This document shows, piece after piece, positions 34,040 through 51,612 of a stretch of DNA of 64,000 nucleotides. A program made the position numbers and the translations under genes. The DNA is taken from contig CM042150.1 of the NCBI GenBank assembly GCA_023376005.1, positions 77,088,296 through 77,152,295 on the forward strand. The letters are read 5' to 3'. The DNA comes from Doryteuthis pealeii. Taxonomy: Eukaryota; Mollusca; Cephalopoda; Myopsida; Loliginidae. Every line of letters starts with the position of its first letter. Position 1 is the stretch's first letter. The notes under the pieces were generated by a model that had not been told where the DNA came from, did no database searches, and was given only the letters and a program-made list of their open reading frames with translations.

Positions 34040-34600
34040 CACTCCTGGCATAATGGTTATCATCATAGGAAATCAATTTGGCAATAATTAAATACCACAG
34101 TAAGTGAGTTCAAACTCCAATTGGGCTATCATGTTCACATTCGGACTAGTACCCTTGGGAAATGTATGAACGCTAGTGGCTGAGCACTCCTTGATATGTA
34201 ATAATCCACTTTGGTCCTTAGTTAGGCTAGACGGGCGATCGGAGATGCCCCCTCCGATCAATCGGCTGGTCATACCAAGCCCTAGCACCAATATGATTGT
34301 CCCAACCCTATTGTCTTTATGGTAAGCCCAAACTATTTTTATCATACATTTATTAGAAGGCGTTATACTATTTGATTGTGAAGTGTTAATTCTGGACCTC
34401 TGGGGAATGTGGAGTACCCCTTACTTCCAGGTCCATCCTGACCCAAAGCGGTAGTACTGGTTACGTTACCATCTATGGGTTAAATCGAAAAAATAATAGG
34501 GTTTCAGAACAATGTTAAATACCCATCAAGAATGAAAAACAGTCTGCGGCATAAAATAACCCAACAAAGGTTGACATGCTGTAAAATCCAACCAACCAAC
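34040..34600 (+). mobile_element. Composite element C-D with tRNA-like head
   Basis: The head has GGCATAATGGTTATCATCAT (A-box-like) and GAGTTCAAACTCCAATTGG (B-box-like). A body follows with 'agtggctgagcactccttga' and 'cctccgatcaatcggctggt'. Then a 'tagaaggcgtt' joint leads into the family D head, core and end module ('aacaaaggttgacatgctgt', 'aaaatccaaccaacc'). 61895-62470 shows the same order of modules, so this is one replicating unit and not a chance neighbourhood. Copies in the duplicated block: 40665-41230 reversed, 47985-48543 direct. Confidence 0.7.
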
Positions 34601-34689
34601 CGCTTTACTAAAAAAAAGAAAGAAAAGGAAAGTGTTGATTATGACTGTTTGATCACTATAGTTTTTGTTTAATGGCATATCAATCTTCG

Positions 34690-34890
34690 TGGCTTATTTA
34701 ATTCTCAATCCATCCTTTTAGAAGAACACTAGTGGTGCTATTTAACCCAAACCTGGCGGGAGACAAGTGTTCATACAATTCCCAAAGGTATTAGTCCGAA
34801 AGTGAACGTAATAGCGCAACTGGAGTTTGAACTCGCTTACTACGATGTCACACTCATGCACTTTAACCACTACACCACAGGGGACTTTCC
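34690..34890 (-). mobile_element. SINE with tRNA-like head (A-related)
   Basis: On the minus strand it starts CCCTGTGGTGTAGTGGTTAA (A box), has GAGTTCAAACTCCAGTTGCG (B box), and 'ccaggtttgggttaaatagc' in the body. Copies lie at 40380-40580 and 48630-48830. Confidence 0.7.
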
Positions 34891-35863
34891 CACCTTCTTT
34901 TTAAAAGGTGAAAAGAGAACAGTTTATAATTAATGCGCAACTTCAATATAAAATCACTCCTGTTCTAAAAAGTTTAAGATTTTCCATTTCCCCTATGAAG
35001 GTAATTTTCAAGAGTTTCTTAGATATTTTCCTTAACAAGATACAGGAAGTTTTTCTCCTACACATTAAAACTCTCCAAAGTAGTCGGCCTGAAGAACTAA
35101 ATTGCAAATATGTGCGATTCTATTTCCTTCAAGTGACAATTTGCTTGTCTCCACAACATTCCGAGACACCATTTTATCGTGGATCCCGATCTTTCCTCTC
35201 TCTACCATGCTGCTCAAGCGTAGCTAGCGCATTTATATTTAGACTTCCAGTTAAAATAAACACCCCTCTTTGCAGTGTTGTCTATCAATCAGTCCACACT
35301 GGCATGATTTTTCCACCCTTAAAACATCTCTAATGATATTTATTAATACAGTTTCTAGGAATATGTCCAAGAGATAAAAATAGATCAACAGGGATCTGAG
35401 GGCAGAGAAAGATAGTCAATAGGAATTATTGAAGAAAGAAAAAAATCAAATTAGACAAGACATTTAGCTACAAGGAAGGATAACGTACAATATAAAAGGT
35501 TGATAGGATGGTACCCACAAATAACATGAGTAGTAGGAAAAGACCTAACAGAAGATGAAGAGACAAACATATGAAGTTTGCTGTTAAGGATATTTGCCCG
35601 CATCCTCTCCTCCAAGATATACATGACTCTCAGTTGTGTTTAATGCAGGAACTCTCCCAGAGGCGGCTGGGTGGTAGTAGAAAATATAGCCAAGTTCTGT
35701 CGGATTCTTCATTCTGGAAGCGCTTCTGGCATCAAAGATTGACACTGATCCAACCTTTTTTTTTATTGAAATGGGATAGGTACAGCCTGTTGTGAAGAGG
35801 GCCCCTTGAAACTGAGCCAGATAATTAGCCCCTGCACGGATGAACAGGGTGGTTTCCCTAAGC

Positions 35864-35868
<5 letters not shown>
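34891..35868. other. No gene recognised
   Basis: It contains a 141-aa plus frame (34908-35333) and, reversed, about 85 open codons next to the GA repeat (35584-35850). Both are broken by small indels in the third copy (near 49000 and 49555), which argues against a conserved gene. Confidence 0.45.

Positions 35869-35931
<63 letters not shown>
35869..35931. repeat. (GA)n microsatellite
   Basis: Uninterrupted GA repeats. The reversed copy at 39307-39373 is interrupted by slips. Confidence 0.95.
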
Positions 35932-35932
<1 letters not shown>

Positions 35933-36567
35933 AAAGCACAGAAATTAAAACCATATATTGCAAGAAATAGATTATCCGTTTTCACAACCATTAGGCATTT
36001 CAGTTGCTAACGAGAGAGGTACGTGTGTTACATAATTGTTATGCCCAACACTTATGTACAGTTAGTGTAGAAACCAAAATGCCTGAATGAGTACAGCAAG
36101 TGGCCTTCAAGGATTGAGTGACATGGGTTGAGCCATCCTGATCCTTCTTCCGATGGATACCGTGAGAATCGGTGGAGAAGGCACTCTTCCGGTTTAGTTT
36201 AGAAATACTTAGTTAGATTGGCCAAAACCACGTAGCAAGTAAGTCGCGCTAAGCGCGCTGCCGACTCAATCTGTGCAGTTGTCTGGTGGGGATTCCGGAA
36301 TGAAATATGATCTTAAGCAAATCGAAGTCTTGGGTTATTATCTAAATCTACCAATGACCCGGGGCTTATGATAGATGAGAAATCCCCAATGGAAGACCAG
36401 ACACGAAATCCCTAAGACGAAGTCGAGACACTAGAAGAAGAACATAAGATACCAAAGATGATGAGGAATAATAGAAGTAAAGAGAGTATACAACTTATAT
36501 GTATATTGGTATACAACACGTGGAAGGTACATAATATAAATCGAGAATGGATTTACATTATAGCTGG

Positions 36568-36665
36568 TAAGGGGAATGGCCTTTCGCGTGGTAAAATGGT
36601 TAGTAGGCCATTGTTACCGAGTTCGATTCTCACAGGATGTTCAATATTTCGAGTTGTATCCTAAA
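36568..36665 (+). mobile_element. tRNA-like SINE head (family H)
   Basis: GGCCTTTCGCGTGGTAAAAT then GGTTAGTAGGCC gives an A-box-like head. GAGTTCGATTCTCACAGG is an almost perfect B box. The following body is unlike the other families here. Reversed copy 38590-38670, direct copy 50500-50580. It is not a functional tRNA: the acceptor stem does not pair. Confidence 0.6.
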
Positions 36666-37109
36666 CACATGTTAAGATTCGTAAATGACTACAGCAGATC
36701 TGAGCAATCTATAGATAAATGTAAAAAAAAATATACGCTCGACACAACTAGTGTATAAAATAGTGACAACAAATATGTCACCGACTAGTCGACGACGGTG
36801 GAAAGTTTTCGGTTGTTTTGAAAACATGGAAACTGAAATTTAAGGAATAATGAAAAAAAATTAAAAGTGATGAATATCATGTTATTTCTAATACTGATAT
36901 TTCAGCTGGACATACGTCATTCTTCAAATTCTTTGACAAAAGGCAGACGTCCACCTAAAATATCAGGATTAAAATAAAAATCAAACAAAACAATCTTCAT
37001 CACTTTGAATTTGGATATTTTTACTTATTTTACACTTTTCCATGCTTCCAATACAACCCAAAATTTTCCGAACATCCATCACATATTTACAAAAAGCATA
37101 CATGGAATA

Positions 37110-37112
<3 letters not shown>

Positions 37113-37179
<67 letters not shown>

Positions 37180-37218
37180 GTGTGTGTGTGTTGTGTGTGT
37201 GTGTGTATGTGTGTGTGG
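37113..37218. repeat. Compound (TA)n(TG)n microsatellite
   Basis: TA to 37149, TG with slips to 37218. Confidence 0.95.
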
Positions 37219-37347
37219 ATCTGGGAGAAATGGCAAGGAGAAGTACGCCACATTTTCTATCTACTTCGGAACTCGAGCCTGACCATCTGATACAGTTTAG
37301 CGTCATACCCAGGACACGTACTCAATCCTACCCCACTTTAGGGCGGG

Positions 37348-37350
<3 letters not shown>
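37219..37350 (-). repeat. Family D head between two microsatellites
   Basis: 'cagtttagcgtcatacccag' and 'gacacgtactcaatcctacc' followed by (TA)n. It is the reversed D head as at 62210, with an added 'ccccactttagggcgggta' joint. Confidence 0.55.
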
Positions 37351-37397
<47 letters not shown>

Positions 37398-37398
37398 T

Positions 37399-37445
<47 letters not shown>
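37350..37445. repeat. Compound (TA)n(GA)n microsatellite
   Basis: TA to about 37395, GA to 37445 with one slip. Confidence 0.95.
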
Positions 37446-37448
<3 letters not shown>

Positions 37449-37540
37449 AGAGAAAGAGAAAGAGAAAAAAGAAAAGAACATGATAGAATTATTGGGAAAT
37501 GATACTATTTCTGGACTGTTTGATGATATCTTCAATATAT

Positions 37541-37688
37541 TTTCAATAAATTCAACGTTGGCATATAACTATTTTACACCTTCGACTAGAAGAATTAAAC
37601 TTATAAATAATTTTATTAAAATGAATGATTATTTTAACAAGATGTGTAATTCGTTATTCTTTCTTTCAAGCTTAGAATTGAAATTATT
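37541..37688. other. Spacer (loop) of the large inverted duplication
   Basis: About 150 bases that are present in the left and third copies but not in the inverted arm. The fold-back point lies in 'ttgaaattattgaaatattt' (37678-37697), where the left-arm reverse complement has nearly the same letters. The third copy leaves the homology at the equivalent place (51612) and runs into new sequence. Confidence 0.75.
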
Positions 37689-37803
37689 GAAATATTTGAA
37701 GATATCATCAAAACAGTCCAGAAATAGTATTCATTTCCTCCCATAATTCTATCAATGTTTTTTCCTTTTTTTTTCTCTTTTCTCTTCTCTCTGTCTGCTC
37801 TCT

Positions 37804-37847
<44 letters not shown>

Positions 37848-37848
37848 A

Positions 37849-37889
<41 letters not shown>

Positions 37890-39304
37890 TTATACCCGCC
37901 CTAAAGTGGGGTAGGATTGAGTACGTGTTCCTGGTATGATGACGCTAAACTGTATCAATGGTAGGCTCGAGTTCCGAGTAAGATAGAAAATGTTGGCGTA
38001 TTCTTCCTTGCCATTTCTCCAGATCACACACATCATACACACACACACACAAACAACACACAACACACACACAGCACACCACCACAACATATATAATAAT
38101 ATATATATATATATATATATAAAGTTATTCATGTATGCTTTTTTGTAAATATGGTTGATGATGTCGGAAATTTTGGGGTTGTATTGGAAGGCATGGAAAA
38201 GTGTAAAATAAGTAAAAATATTCCAAATTCAAGTGATGAAGAATTGTTTTGTTTGATTTTTATTTTAATCCTGATATTTTAGGTTTGGACGGTCTTGCCT
38301 TTTTTGTCAAAGAATTTGAAGAATGACGTATGTCCAGCAGAAATCGTTTAAGAAATAACATGATATTATCACTTTTAAATTTTTTTTCATTATTCCTTAA
38401 ATTTCAGTTTCCATGTTTTCAAAGGACAACCGAAAAACTTTCCACCGTCGTCGACTAGTCGGTGACATATTTGTTGTCCACTATTTTATACACTAGGTTG
38501 TGTCCGAGCGTATATTTTTTACATTTATCTATGATTGCTCAGATTCTGCTTGTGTCATTACGAATCTTACTGTGTTTAGATACACTCGTTTGCAGTCCTG
38601 TGAGAATCGAACTCGGTAAACAATGCCTACTAACCATTTTACCACGCGAAAAGGCCATTTTCCCCTTACCAGACTATAATGTAAATCCATTCTCGATTTA
38701 TATTATGTTACCTTCCCACGTGTTGTATACCAATATACATATAAGTTGTATACTCTCTTTACTTCTATTATTCCCTTCTTATCATCTTTGGTATAATTAT
38801 GATCTCTTCTGGTGTGGACTTTGTATTGGGGAACTTCGTGTTTGGTCTTCCATTGGGGATTTCTCATCTATCATAAGCCCTGGGTCATTGGTAGTTTTAG
38901 ATAATAACCCAGACTTCGATTTGCTTAAGATCATATGTTATTTGAAATCCCCACAGACAACTGCACAGATTGAGTCGGCAGCGCACCTTAACGCAACTTA
39001 CTTACTACGTGGTTTTGGCCAATCTTAAGTATTTCTAAACTAAACCGGAAGAGTGCCTTCTCCACCGATTCTCACGGTATCCATCGGAAAGAAGGATCAG
39101 GATGAGCTCAACCCATGTCACTCAATCCTTCAAGGCCACTGCTGTACTCATTCAGGCATTTTGGTTTCTACACTAACTGTACATAAGTGTTGGGTACTAA
39201 CAATTATGTAACACACGTACCTCTCTCTTAGCAAAACTGAAATGCCTAATGGTTGTGAAAACGGATATCTATGTTGCAATATATGGTTTTAATTTCTGCG
39301 CTTT

Positions 39305-39373
<69 letters not shown>

Positions 39374-42300
39374 TTCATTCCTAGGGAAACCACCCTGTTC
39401 ATCCGTGGCAGGGGCTAATTATCTGGCTCAGTTTTCAAGGGGCCCTCTTCACAACAGGCTGTACCTATCCCATTTCAAAATAAAAAAAAAGGTTGGATCA
39501 GTGTCAATCTTTTGGATGCAGAAGCGCTTCCAAGAATGAAGAATCCGACAGAACTTGGCTATATTTTCTACTACCACCCAGCCGCCTCTGGGAGAGTTCC
39601 TGATTAAACCAACTGAGAGTCATGTATATCTTGAGGAGAGGATGCGGGCAAATATCCTTAACAGCAAACTTCATATGTTTGTCTCTTCATCTTCTGATAG
39701 GTCTTTTCCTACTACTCATGTTATTTTGTGGTACCATCCTATCACCTTTATTTGTACGTTATCCTTCCTTGTAGCTAAATGTCTTGTCTAATTTGATTTT
39801 TTTCTTTCTTCAATATTCCCTATTGACTATCTTTCTCTGCCCTCAGATCCCTGTTTGATCTATTTTTATTCTTGGACATATTCCTAGAACTGTATTACAT
39901 AAATATCATTAGAGATGTTTTAAAAGGGTGGAAAATCATGCCAGTGTGGACTGATTGATAGACAACACTGCAAAGAGGGGTGTTTATTTTACTGGAAGTC
40001 TAAATATAAATGCGCTAGCTACGCTTGAAGCAGCATGGTAGAGAGAGGAAAGATCGGGGATCCACGATAAAATGGTGTCTCGGAATGTTGTGGAGACAAG
40101 CAAATTGTCACTTGAAGGAAATAGAATCGCACATATTTGCAATTTAGTTCTTACGTTTATTAATGTGTTAATAATTCAGGCCGACTACTTTGGAGAGTTT
40201 TCAAACCATGTGTAGGAGAAAACTTCCTGTATCTTGTTAAGGAAAATATCTAAGAAACTCTTGAAAATTACCTTCATAGGGGAAATGGAAAATCTTAAAC
40301 TTTTTAGAACAGGAGTGATTTTATATTGAGAGTTGCGCATTAATTATAAACTGTTCTCTTTCACCTTTTAAAAGAAGGTGGAAAGTCCCCGTGGTGTAGT
40401 GGTTAAAGTGCAGGACTGTACATCGGTAGTAAAGCGAGTTCAAACTCCAGTTGCGCTATTACGTTCACTTCGGACTAATACCTTGGGAATTGTATGAACA
40501 CTTGTCTCCCGCCAGGTTTGGGTTAAATAGCACCACTAGTGTTCTTCTAAAAGGATGGATTGAGAATTAAATAAGCCACGAAGATTGATATGCCATTAAA
40601 CAAAAACTATAGTGATCAAACAGTCATAATCAACACTTTCCTTTTCTTTCTTTTTTTTAGTAAGCGGTGGTTGTTGGATTTTACAGCATGTCAACCTTTG
40701 TTGGGTTATTTTATGCCGCAGACTGTTTTTCATTCTTGATGGGTATTTAACATTGTTTCTGAAACCCTATTATTTTTTCGATTTAACCCATAAGATGGTA
40801 AACGTAACCAGTACTACCGCTTTGGTCAGGTGGACCTGGAAGTAAGGGGTCTCCACATCCCCAGAGGTCCAGAATTAACACTTCACAATCAAATAGTATA
40901 ACGCCTTCTAAATAAATGTATGATAAAAATAGTTTGGGCTTACCATAAAGACAATAGGGTTGGGACAATCATATTGGTGCTAGGGCTTGGTATGACAAGC
41001 CGATTGATCGGAGGGGGCATCTCCGATCGCCCGTCTAGCCTAACTAAGGACCAAAGTGGATTATTACATATCAAGGAGTGCTCAGCCACTAGCGTTCATA
41101 CATTTCCCAAGGGTACTATCCGAATGTGAACATGATAGCCCAATGGAGTTTGAACTCACTTACTGTGGTATTTAATTATTGCCAAATTGATTTCCTATGA
41201 TGATAACCATTATGCCAGGAGTGCAACGCAATTGGGGTGGTAAGCTCCATCCAAGACTTAATAACAGAATCTCCTCTTTTTGTTATGCTGTCAATCTGCT
41301 ATAGTATGTTCCTCATAGCTGGCGAAATGCAACGTTCTAGAAAATAATTAATTTTTAAAGATTTTTTGAGAGATAAAATAATTCAATAACTTATATTATT
41401 AAAACAAATAATGTAAGTTAAACAATTATGTAAGGGTGACAAAACTTTCGGACCATCCTATATATTAAATAAACTTGCTTTAGTTTGGTTCAGTTACATT
41501 TACAACTACACGAGAAATAATCTGAAAATTAACTTGCAAATCATTACTTTACAAAAGGTACTTTTCTATTCAGTAATCCTAACTTCGTTTAACATTGGAC
41601 CTAATTAAATAACTGCCCGAAAAGTAATTTCCGATATTGATAAGTATCATACCTAACATTTATGCAATTGTGTACATTGTACGTTTACATTTCTCGTAAA
41701 ATGTAAGATATTTTGCACACGTTTTTTATAATATCAAGTGTTCCTATCCCAATATAATAATTTGCAAACTGATCTCTTTTTCCGGCAGATGAGACACTAA
41801 ATATGATATTACTCTAGGTCAAAGTGGACCTGGTAGTATGATAATAAAGTGGGTACTCGGGTACTCTATAATCCCAGACAACGAAAACAGGATTTTGATG
41901 TTAATTTTTAGCAGGCAAGTTAGCACAATTTGGATAATAGGTACAGCTTAATCCTGTGTTTCGTCCAAATTTTTGATCAAGACTGTTCATCAAAAGTATC
42001 GTGAATTAGCAGTGACCCGTCTAGACTAGGTCAGTTTATTAAAAATTACACAACTTCTCTGTATAGTTTATGGATTAATTATGAATAAAAATTTAGCGCT
42101 GAACTGAAACAGAAATAAAGACAAAACGCCTCAGTCGTTTCTATTTTCTTTGCTTTTTTGCCAAAATCAAATAACCCAACAAATCAAAATCAAAGAAGAC
42201 GTATAAGCGTCAGTTGGTTCCTCTGTTCAGAGACAATTCTTTTCCTTTTTCTTTTTTTTTTTTTTTGTTTTTTATTTATTTTATTTTTTTTTTTCAAAAA

Positions 42301-42535
42301 TAAATTAGTATTGTCGCTTTGGCAGTTCTGCACTGTCAGAAAATGTCAAGTGATTTACTTAAACCCAGCTTTTTGCCTTTAAGTTCTCATTAGATTGACT
42401 TTGTGCTTTTAAAGATTGTTTTACATGTCAAATTAAAAAGTGATTTTAAAAAAGCAATTCTAACCATGTCTTTTTCTCCCACTCTCCTTCTCCACCCCTC
42501 TATCTATCTATCTAGTCTATATATCTATCTATCTA

Positions 42536-42608
<73 letters not shown>

Positions 42609-43994
42609 CTATATATATATATATATTATATATATATATTCAGTACAAAATTGTTTTACAAGTCATTTTTATATCTTTGTGGAGATGCACTTAAATTAAT
42701 TTGTTGTAATTTCTTACACGAAGGCAATCTTATTTATTCACCGTTGACTAGTTTTTTTACATCGTATTTTTACTGTATACTATTGTTTTCGTAACGTTAT
42801 AATATACTGCTGTTAATAAGCACTTATGGATCTGCCTGGATTAGTGTAGTAACTCATCCCCTTGTCTTTTATCTTCGAATAGTACACAGCAAAGAAAAGT
42901 GTGTCGGGCCTGTTGCAATACCTCTCTATTGTACCATAAGAGGGGTTGAATTAATCAGTAGCCTACATAATTGGGCTATTTATTTGCCGCGTCCAAGCCT
43001 TGGGAAGGAGGGAGACGAGAGGGGTGAATAGGTTATATAATCCTACTTGTAATATACGGAGTGCTATCAGAAATTCAGGAAATTTAGAATCCCTAGAAGC
43101 TTTTCCATTTCGGTTCAAACGCCAAAGTATAATCGAGGTTATAATTTCAATCCATATATTCATCAAAAAATGTACTGTTTTCGTTGGACTTCCGGTCTTG
43201 AAGATAATCGCTACTAATATTCTTAATTATTTGCCCTATGGACAAATGTGCTACCTAAAGTTGTAGAATTTAGCCTAGAAAAAAACTATTTACTAGTTTC
43301 TGTTGTCTGTGGGAAAGATTCTTTTATTTCTTTCAGGAATGCTATGGCTCACAAAGGGATGCGTCAATGTCCTAACTTAGTTCAGTACACCCAAGTGTCA
43401 ACATCCCAAAGTTTTCTTCAACACCTAAATATCTTATTAGAACAAACGTTTTTCCTAATCATACTTGAGATCATTTCATCTAGATAAACAGCATGTTCAA
43501 TTTCCTTGTCATCTACGTGGAATATGTTCTCAGATCTCATCTGTATATTTTTCGACCCTCCAAGAACGGAATGATTAGAGCCATGAAATGTGCACATTCT
43601 TCCAGAAGTTTCAAATCTACTTGGTATATCTTTTCTGAAATTTCTGGAATAGGCATTTTATTCGGCTTCCCACGACACCAAAAATGTGAACATAAGTCTG
43701 GTTTAAATGTGGTGTGGCCCACAGGAAAGGTGCACAATGTTTCTGAAATTAAATATACTTACCTAATTAACTTACGCTAGGGTAGCAAACCATTGTTAGT
43801 GTGAATTTTCCATCAAATGACTCAGCATCTGACCTTTTCACCAACCCTCCCCACCCAAAACATCAATAAAAAATGTAATAATGCGGGCCCCTCACTTTTG
43901 GGCTTTTCTTAGCCATAGACTTCAAACACCCAACTCGATGTTTATTTTCTATAAGCATGTTATTTTTAATTTATAAATTAAGCTTATAAACAGC

Positions 43995-44890
43995 AATGAA
44001 TAATGATAATAATAATAGATACCATAATCCAAGCACTCAAAAATACACAAAAAAGAACAAGGAAATGTCATTTACGGTAGCCAACAACTGCAGAAACAGA
44101 ATGGAGGAAAACAATTATATGGAACTTCAAGCGACAATTGGGAAGATAGCACATGAAAAGAATCTGGAGCTCGTTAAGAAAGCAACCTCAAGAGAGAACC
44201 GAATCACTCATAATTGGCGCTAAAAAACAATGCCACAAGAACAATTTATATCAAAGCAAAAATAGATTAGACACACAGAACAAAATTTAGGGTGTGTGGA
44301 GACAGGTAGGGACACCATATATTAACGAATCCAGCAAACTGCACAACGAAATACATAGCTAGGCACGACTGGGTTTGGAAAGGGGATCCACTTGGGAATT
44401 ATACAAAAAACTAAATTTTAACGATACAAAAAATTGTCATATGCATAAACAGAAATCTGTTCTTCGGAAGAAACACATAAAATTCTATGAGACTTTGAGA
44501 TTAAGCCAGAAACTAGAATCGAGTATTGATTAACAAGAAAAGATAATTTGTAATTGGTAGATTTTGCCGTTCCGGCAGACTACAGGTGAGATGAAAGAAA
44601 ACGAAAAGATAGAGAAATAGCTTAGCTCGCTAGAGAATTGAAAAGCTGTGAATATGAGGGTGAAAGTGATACAATTGTAGTCGGTACACTAGGAAACGAC
44701 CCTAAAGCTTAGAAAAAGCCTGGAACCGAAAATCAAGGCCGATTGAAACTAACTAGACGACCAGCATTGCTGAAAATCGGCTGAATACTCAGAAGATCCT
44801 TGAGACCTGAGTAAGCTTGTTGTCACTTAGACTCCAAGTGAAAGACCATCAGTTAAACGCTGGTGTTAAAAACTCAGCAAGGAGTGAATT
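43995..44890 (+). pseudogene. Inverted copy of the LINE ORF2 remnant
   Basis: Reverse-oriented duplicate of 30377-31290. MSFTVANNCRNR and a later DFAVPA block are readable but in shifting frames. The following trinucleotide run (44890-44940) is irregular here and perfect in the left arm. Confidence 0.7.
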
Positions 44891-45799
44891 ATAATAATAT
44901 AATATAATAATAATAATAATATATAATAATAATAATATTTATCTGTTATAATAGTTCCGTGAAGATATAAAATTTGTTGTTACTGTAGATCTGTAACTAA
45001 TAACTCAGCGTCTTTCATATTTTTATTTTAAGCTTCATTTTAATATATTAGAATGGAAAGTATCTTTAAAATAAAACATATAGACTGCTTATTTCGTGGG
45101 TTAACAGCAGTTAATTCAAACAAAATGATGGATTAAGGGAAGTATGAATTATAGACACAATCGTCGATATTGAGTTTACAAGGGCTCAAATTTTAGTTGA
45201 AAGAACCATTGATTTCTGCTCAGATGGATTGTCTTTGTGGGGAAGCCTTGCGAGAACTAGCCACACGTTTTGGATAAGCTGAATACAGAAGAATTGGGCA
45301 CCAATCTGTCACAGATTCTCCGATAACACTCCTTGGTGTTACTGTAACACTAAATTATCACGAAAGTAATTATTTTACTACAGCGATTACCGATATGATA
45401 CGCAATGTAGTCTGTGTAATCCCACTCAAATCTTCATAAAAAAATGAATTGATATACTTACACAGATTAGTTTTTTTTTATGTGGCGAAGGTCTGTGTCA
45501 GTGTGCACAGGAATTCTCAAATAAGACTTATTTTTCTGTTTGTTATTCTACTAAGCGATTGCTTCAGCGAAGCTAATAGTCCGGTCTGCCCATAGTAGGG
45601 GGAAAAGAGAAGGATTTATGTCTTTTTCTAAGGCACATTGCACGAAGCAAAACACAAACATCCACGACGAGGATTTTGTCGAATTCCATTTCCTTATAAC
45701 TATTACCAATTACGTCACTCACGCTCATAATATATATAATATATATATATATAATATAGAAGAGAGAGAGAGAAGGAGAGAGAGAGAGACACAGAGAAT

Positions 45800-45830
<31 letters not shown>

Positions 45831-46229
45831 TATGTTTGCATTTTACTTTCGTGCTAATAACCTTGAAAATTACGATTCATCACATCTCCTCGTAGCTGTG
45901 AGTAAAACGTTTGGGTGACTGGTCCCTAGATTTGGTCAGTGTAAGAAGGAAAACTTGAACTCACACCAGCAATATTCCAAATTGAAGAATTGTCATATCA
46001 TATGTGCTCATGGTGAGGCCGTTGGGTAAACATACACACCACTACGTATAATATATATTATATTATATAATATATATATATTATATATATATGTGTGTTG
46101 TGTGTGTGTGTGTGTGTGGTGTGTGTGTGTGGTGTGTGTGTAAAAAGTTTGTAGAAAAACATGATGTTAATAGAGCATAGTTTTCTAACAAACTTTCTAA
46201 CATACAGTCGGATTTTTCATTTATATATT

Positions 46230-46282
<53 letters not shown>

Positions 46283-46942
46283 GAGAGAAGAGAGAGAGAG
46301 AGAGAAAGAGAAGAGTCTAGATATAGTATATATATTTCATTGTCAATAAGCCATAAGTGTGCTACATAGTGATTAGTTTGAATTTTTAATATGAACACGT
46401 TTACTAATTTATAACATAATGGACAGTTTTTCTTAAACGAGTTTACTTCAGTATCCTCCTTATACCAAACTTATCCGTAGGGATATGTTTCCCAAGAATC
46501 TCAACTCGAGACCTAAAACGGTAATATTGATATTATTGTTTTCCAATTCATACATAACTATGATAATATATATAATTAGGTGTATAGAGATTAACAACAA
46601 TAATTAATCAAATAAAATAGAACAATTATATCACTATAAGGCAGAGATTTATATGTGATCGATACGAGATCCATTCCCAACGTAGTCTCAAGCACTTTGA
46701 TTCGTATTTATTTTTGTTTCCTTACTAAGCCGAGATTTAACGCTTCGCTTTAACGGCTTCTAATTAGGCATATACGGAATTCGTAGCACACTGTTCTTAC
46801 ACCTTGAGACCATTAATTAAGTAACGTTTGAATTGTTTATTTCAAGAAGGGCTACATGGGCTATCTGAAACGCAGTTAAGTGGGTAACGTTATGAATGAA
46901 ATGAGAGTAAAATATCATTACAACTTTCTTTTTCTTTTTCAG

Positions 46943-46998
46943 GTTCGAGTCCGATCGTGTGAGTTCGCTCAGGTCCGGGGAGATTGATACGTGAGGAA
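46943..46998 (+). pseudogene. Damaged partial copy of the ion-channel exon
   Basis: After an intact ...TTTTTCAG acceptor the first bases GTTCGAGTCC agree with the exon at 28350. Then several one- and two-base insertions and losses break the frame within 50 bases. The copy ends at the N gap. The damage is better explained by sequencing error than by pseudogene decay, since the flanking intron shows the same error type. Confidence 0.75.
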
Positions 46999-47098
46999 NN
47001 NNNNNNNNNNNNNNNNNNNNNNNNNNNNNNNNNNNNNNNNNNNNNNNNNNNNNNNNNNNNNNNNNNNNNNNNNNNNNNNNNNNNNNNNNNNNNNNNNN
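46999..47098. other. Assembly gap of exactly 100 N
   Basis: 100 undetermined bases, a conventional placeholder for a gap of unknown size. Confidence 0.99.

Positions 47099-51612
<4,514 letters not shown>

Larger units (their letters stand above)
37689..46998 (-). other. Inverted arm, probably an uncorrected fold-back read
   Basis: Reverse complement of 28291-37540, with frequent single-base insertions and deletions, slipped microsatellites and damaged coding blocks. It contains reversed copies of all left-arm elements: family H head (38590-38670), GA repeat (39307-39373), SINE (40380-40580), composite element C-D (40665-41230), family D (41620-41880), TA/GA (42480-42640), LINE remnant (43995-44890) and two SINE A copies (45540-46040). 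The indel pattern is typical of raw long-read error. I do not treat features here as independent loci. Confidence 0.8.

Noticed and set aside
34088..34345. 85-codon minus frame present three times in the window
   Set aside because: The repetition is due to the duplicated block. The frame lies within the composite C-D element body, and the other independent copy (61975-62190) does not keep it.
34908..35333. 141-codon plus-strand frame
   Set aside because: The direct copy at 48850-49270 has small indels (for example near 49000) that break it. No domain is recognisable.
35584..35991. 135-codon minus frame with a repeated Ser-Leu stretch
   Set aside because: The Ser-Leu part is the GA microsatellite, and the rest is frameshifted in the third copy near 49555.
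36578..36650. Genuine tRNA gene (strong B box)
   Set aside because: No matching acceptor stem, and the downstream sequence is colinear in all copies of the duplicated block only. Treated as a SINE head.
38462..39028. 188-codon open frame on the plus strand, the longest in the window
   Set aside because: It lies in the error-rich inverted arm. The matching left and third copies do not keep the frame, and it runs through a reversed tRNA-like SINE head. It is open only by chance indels.
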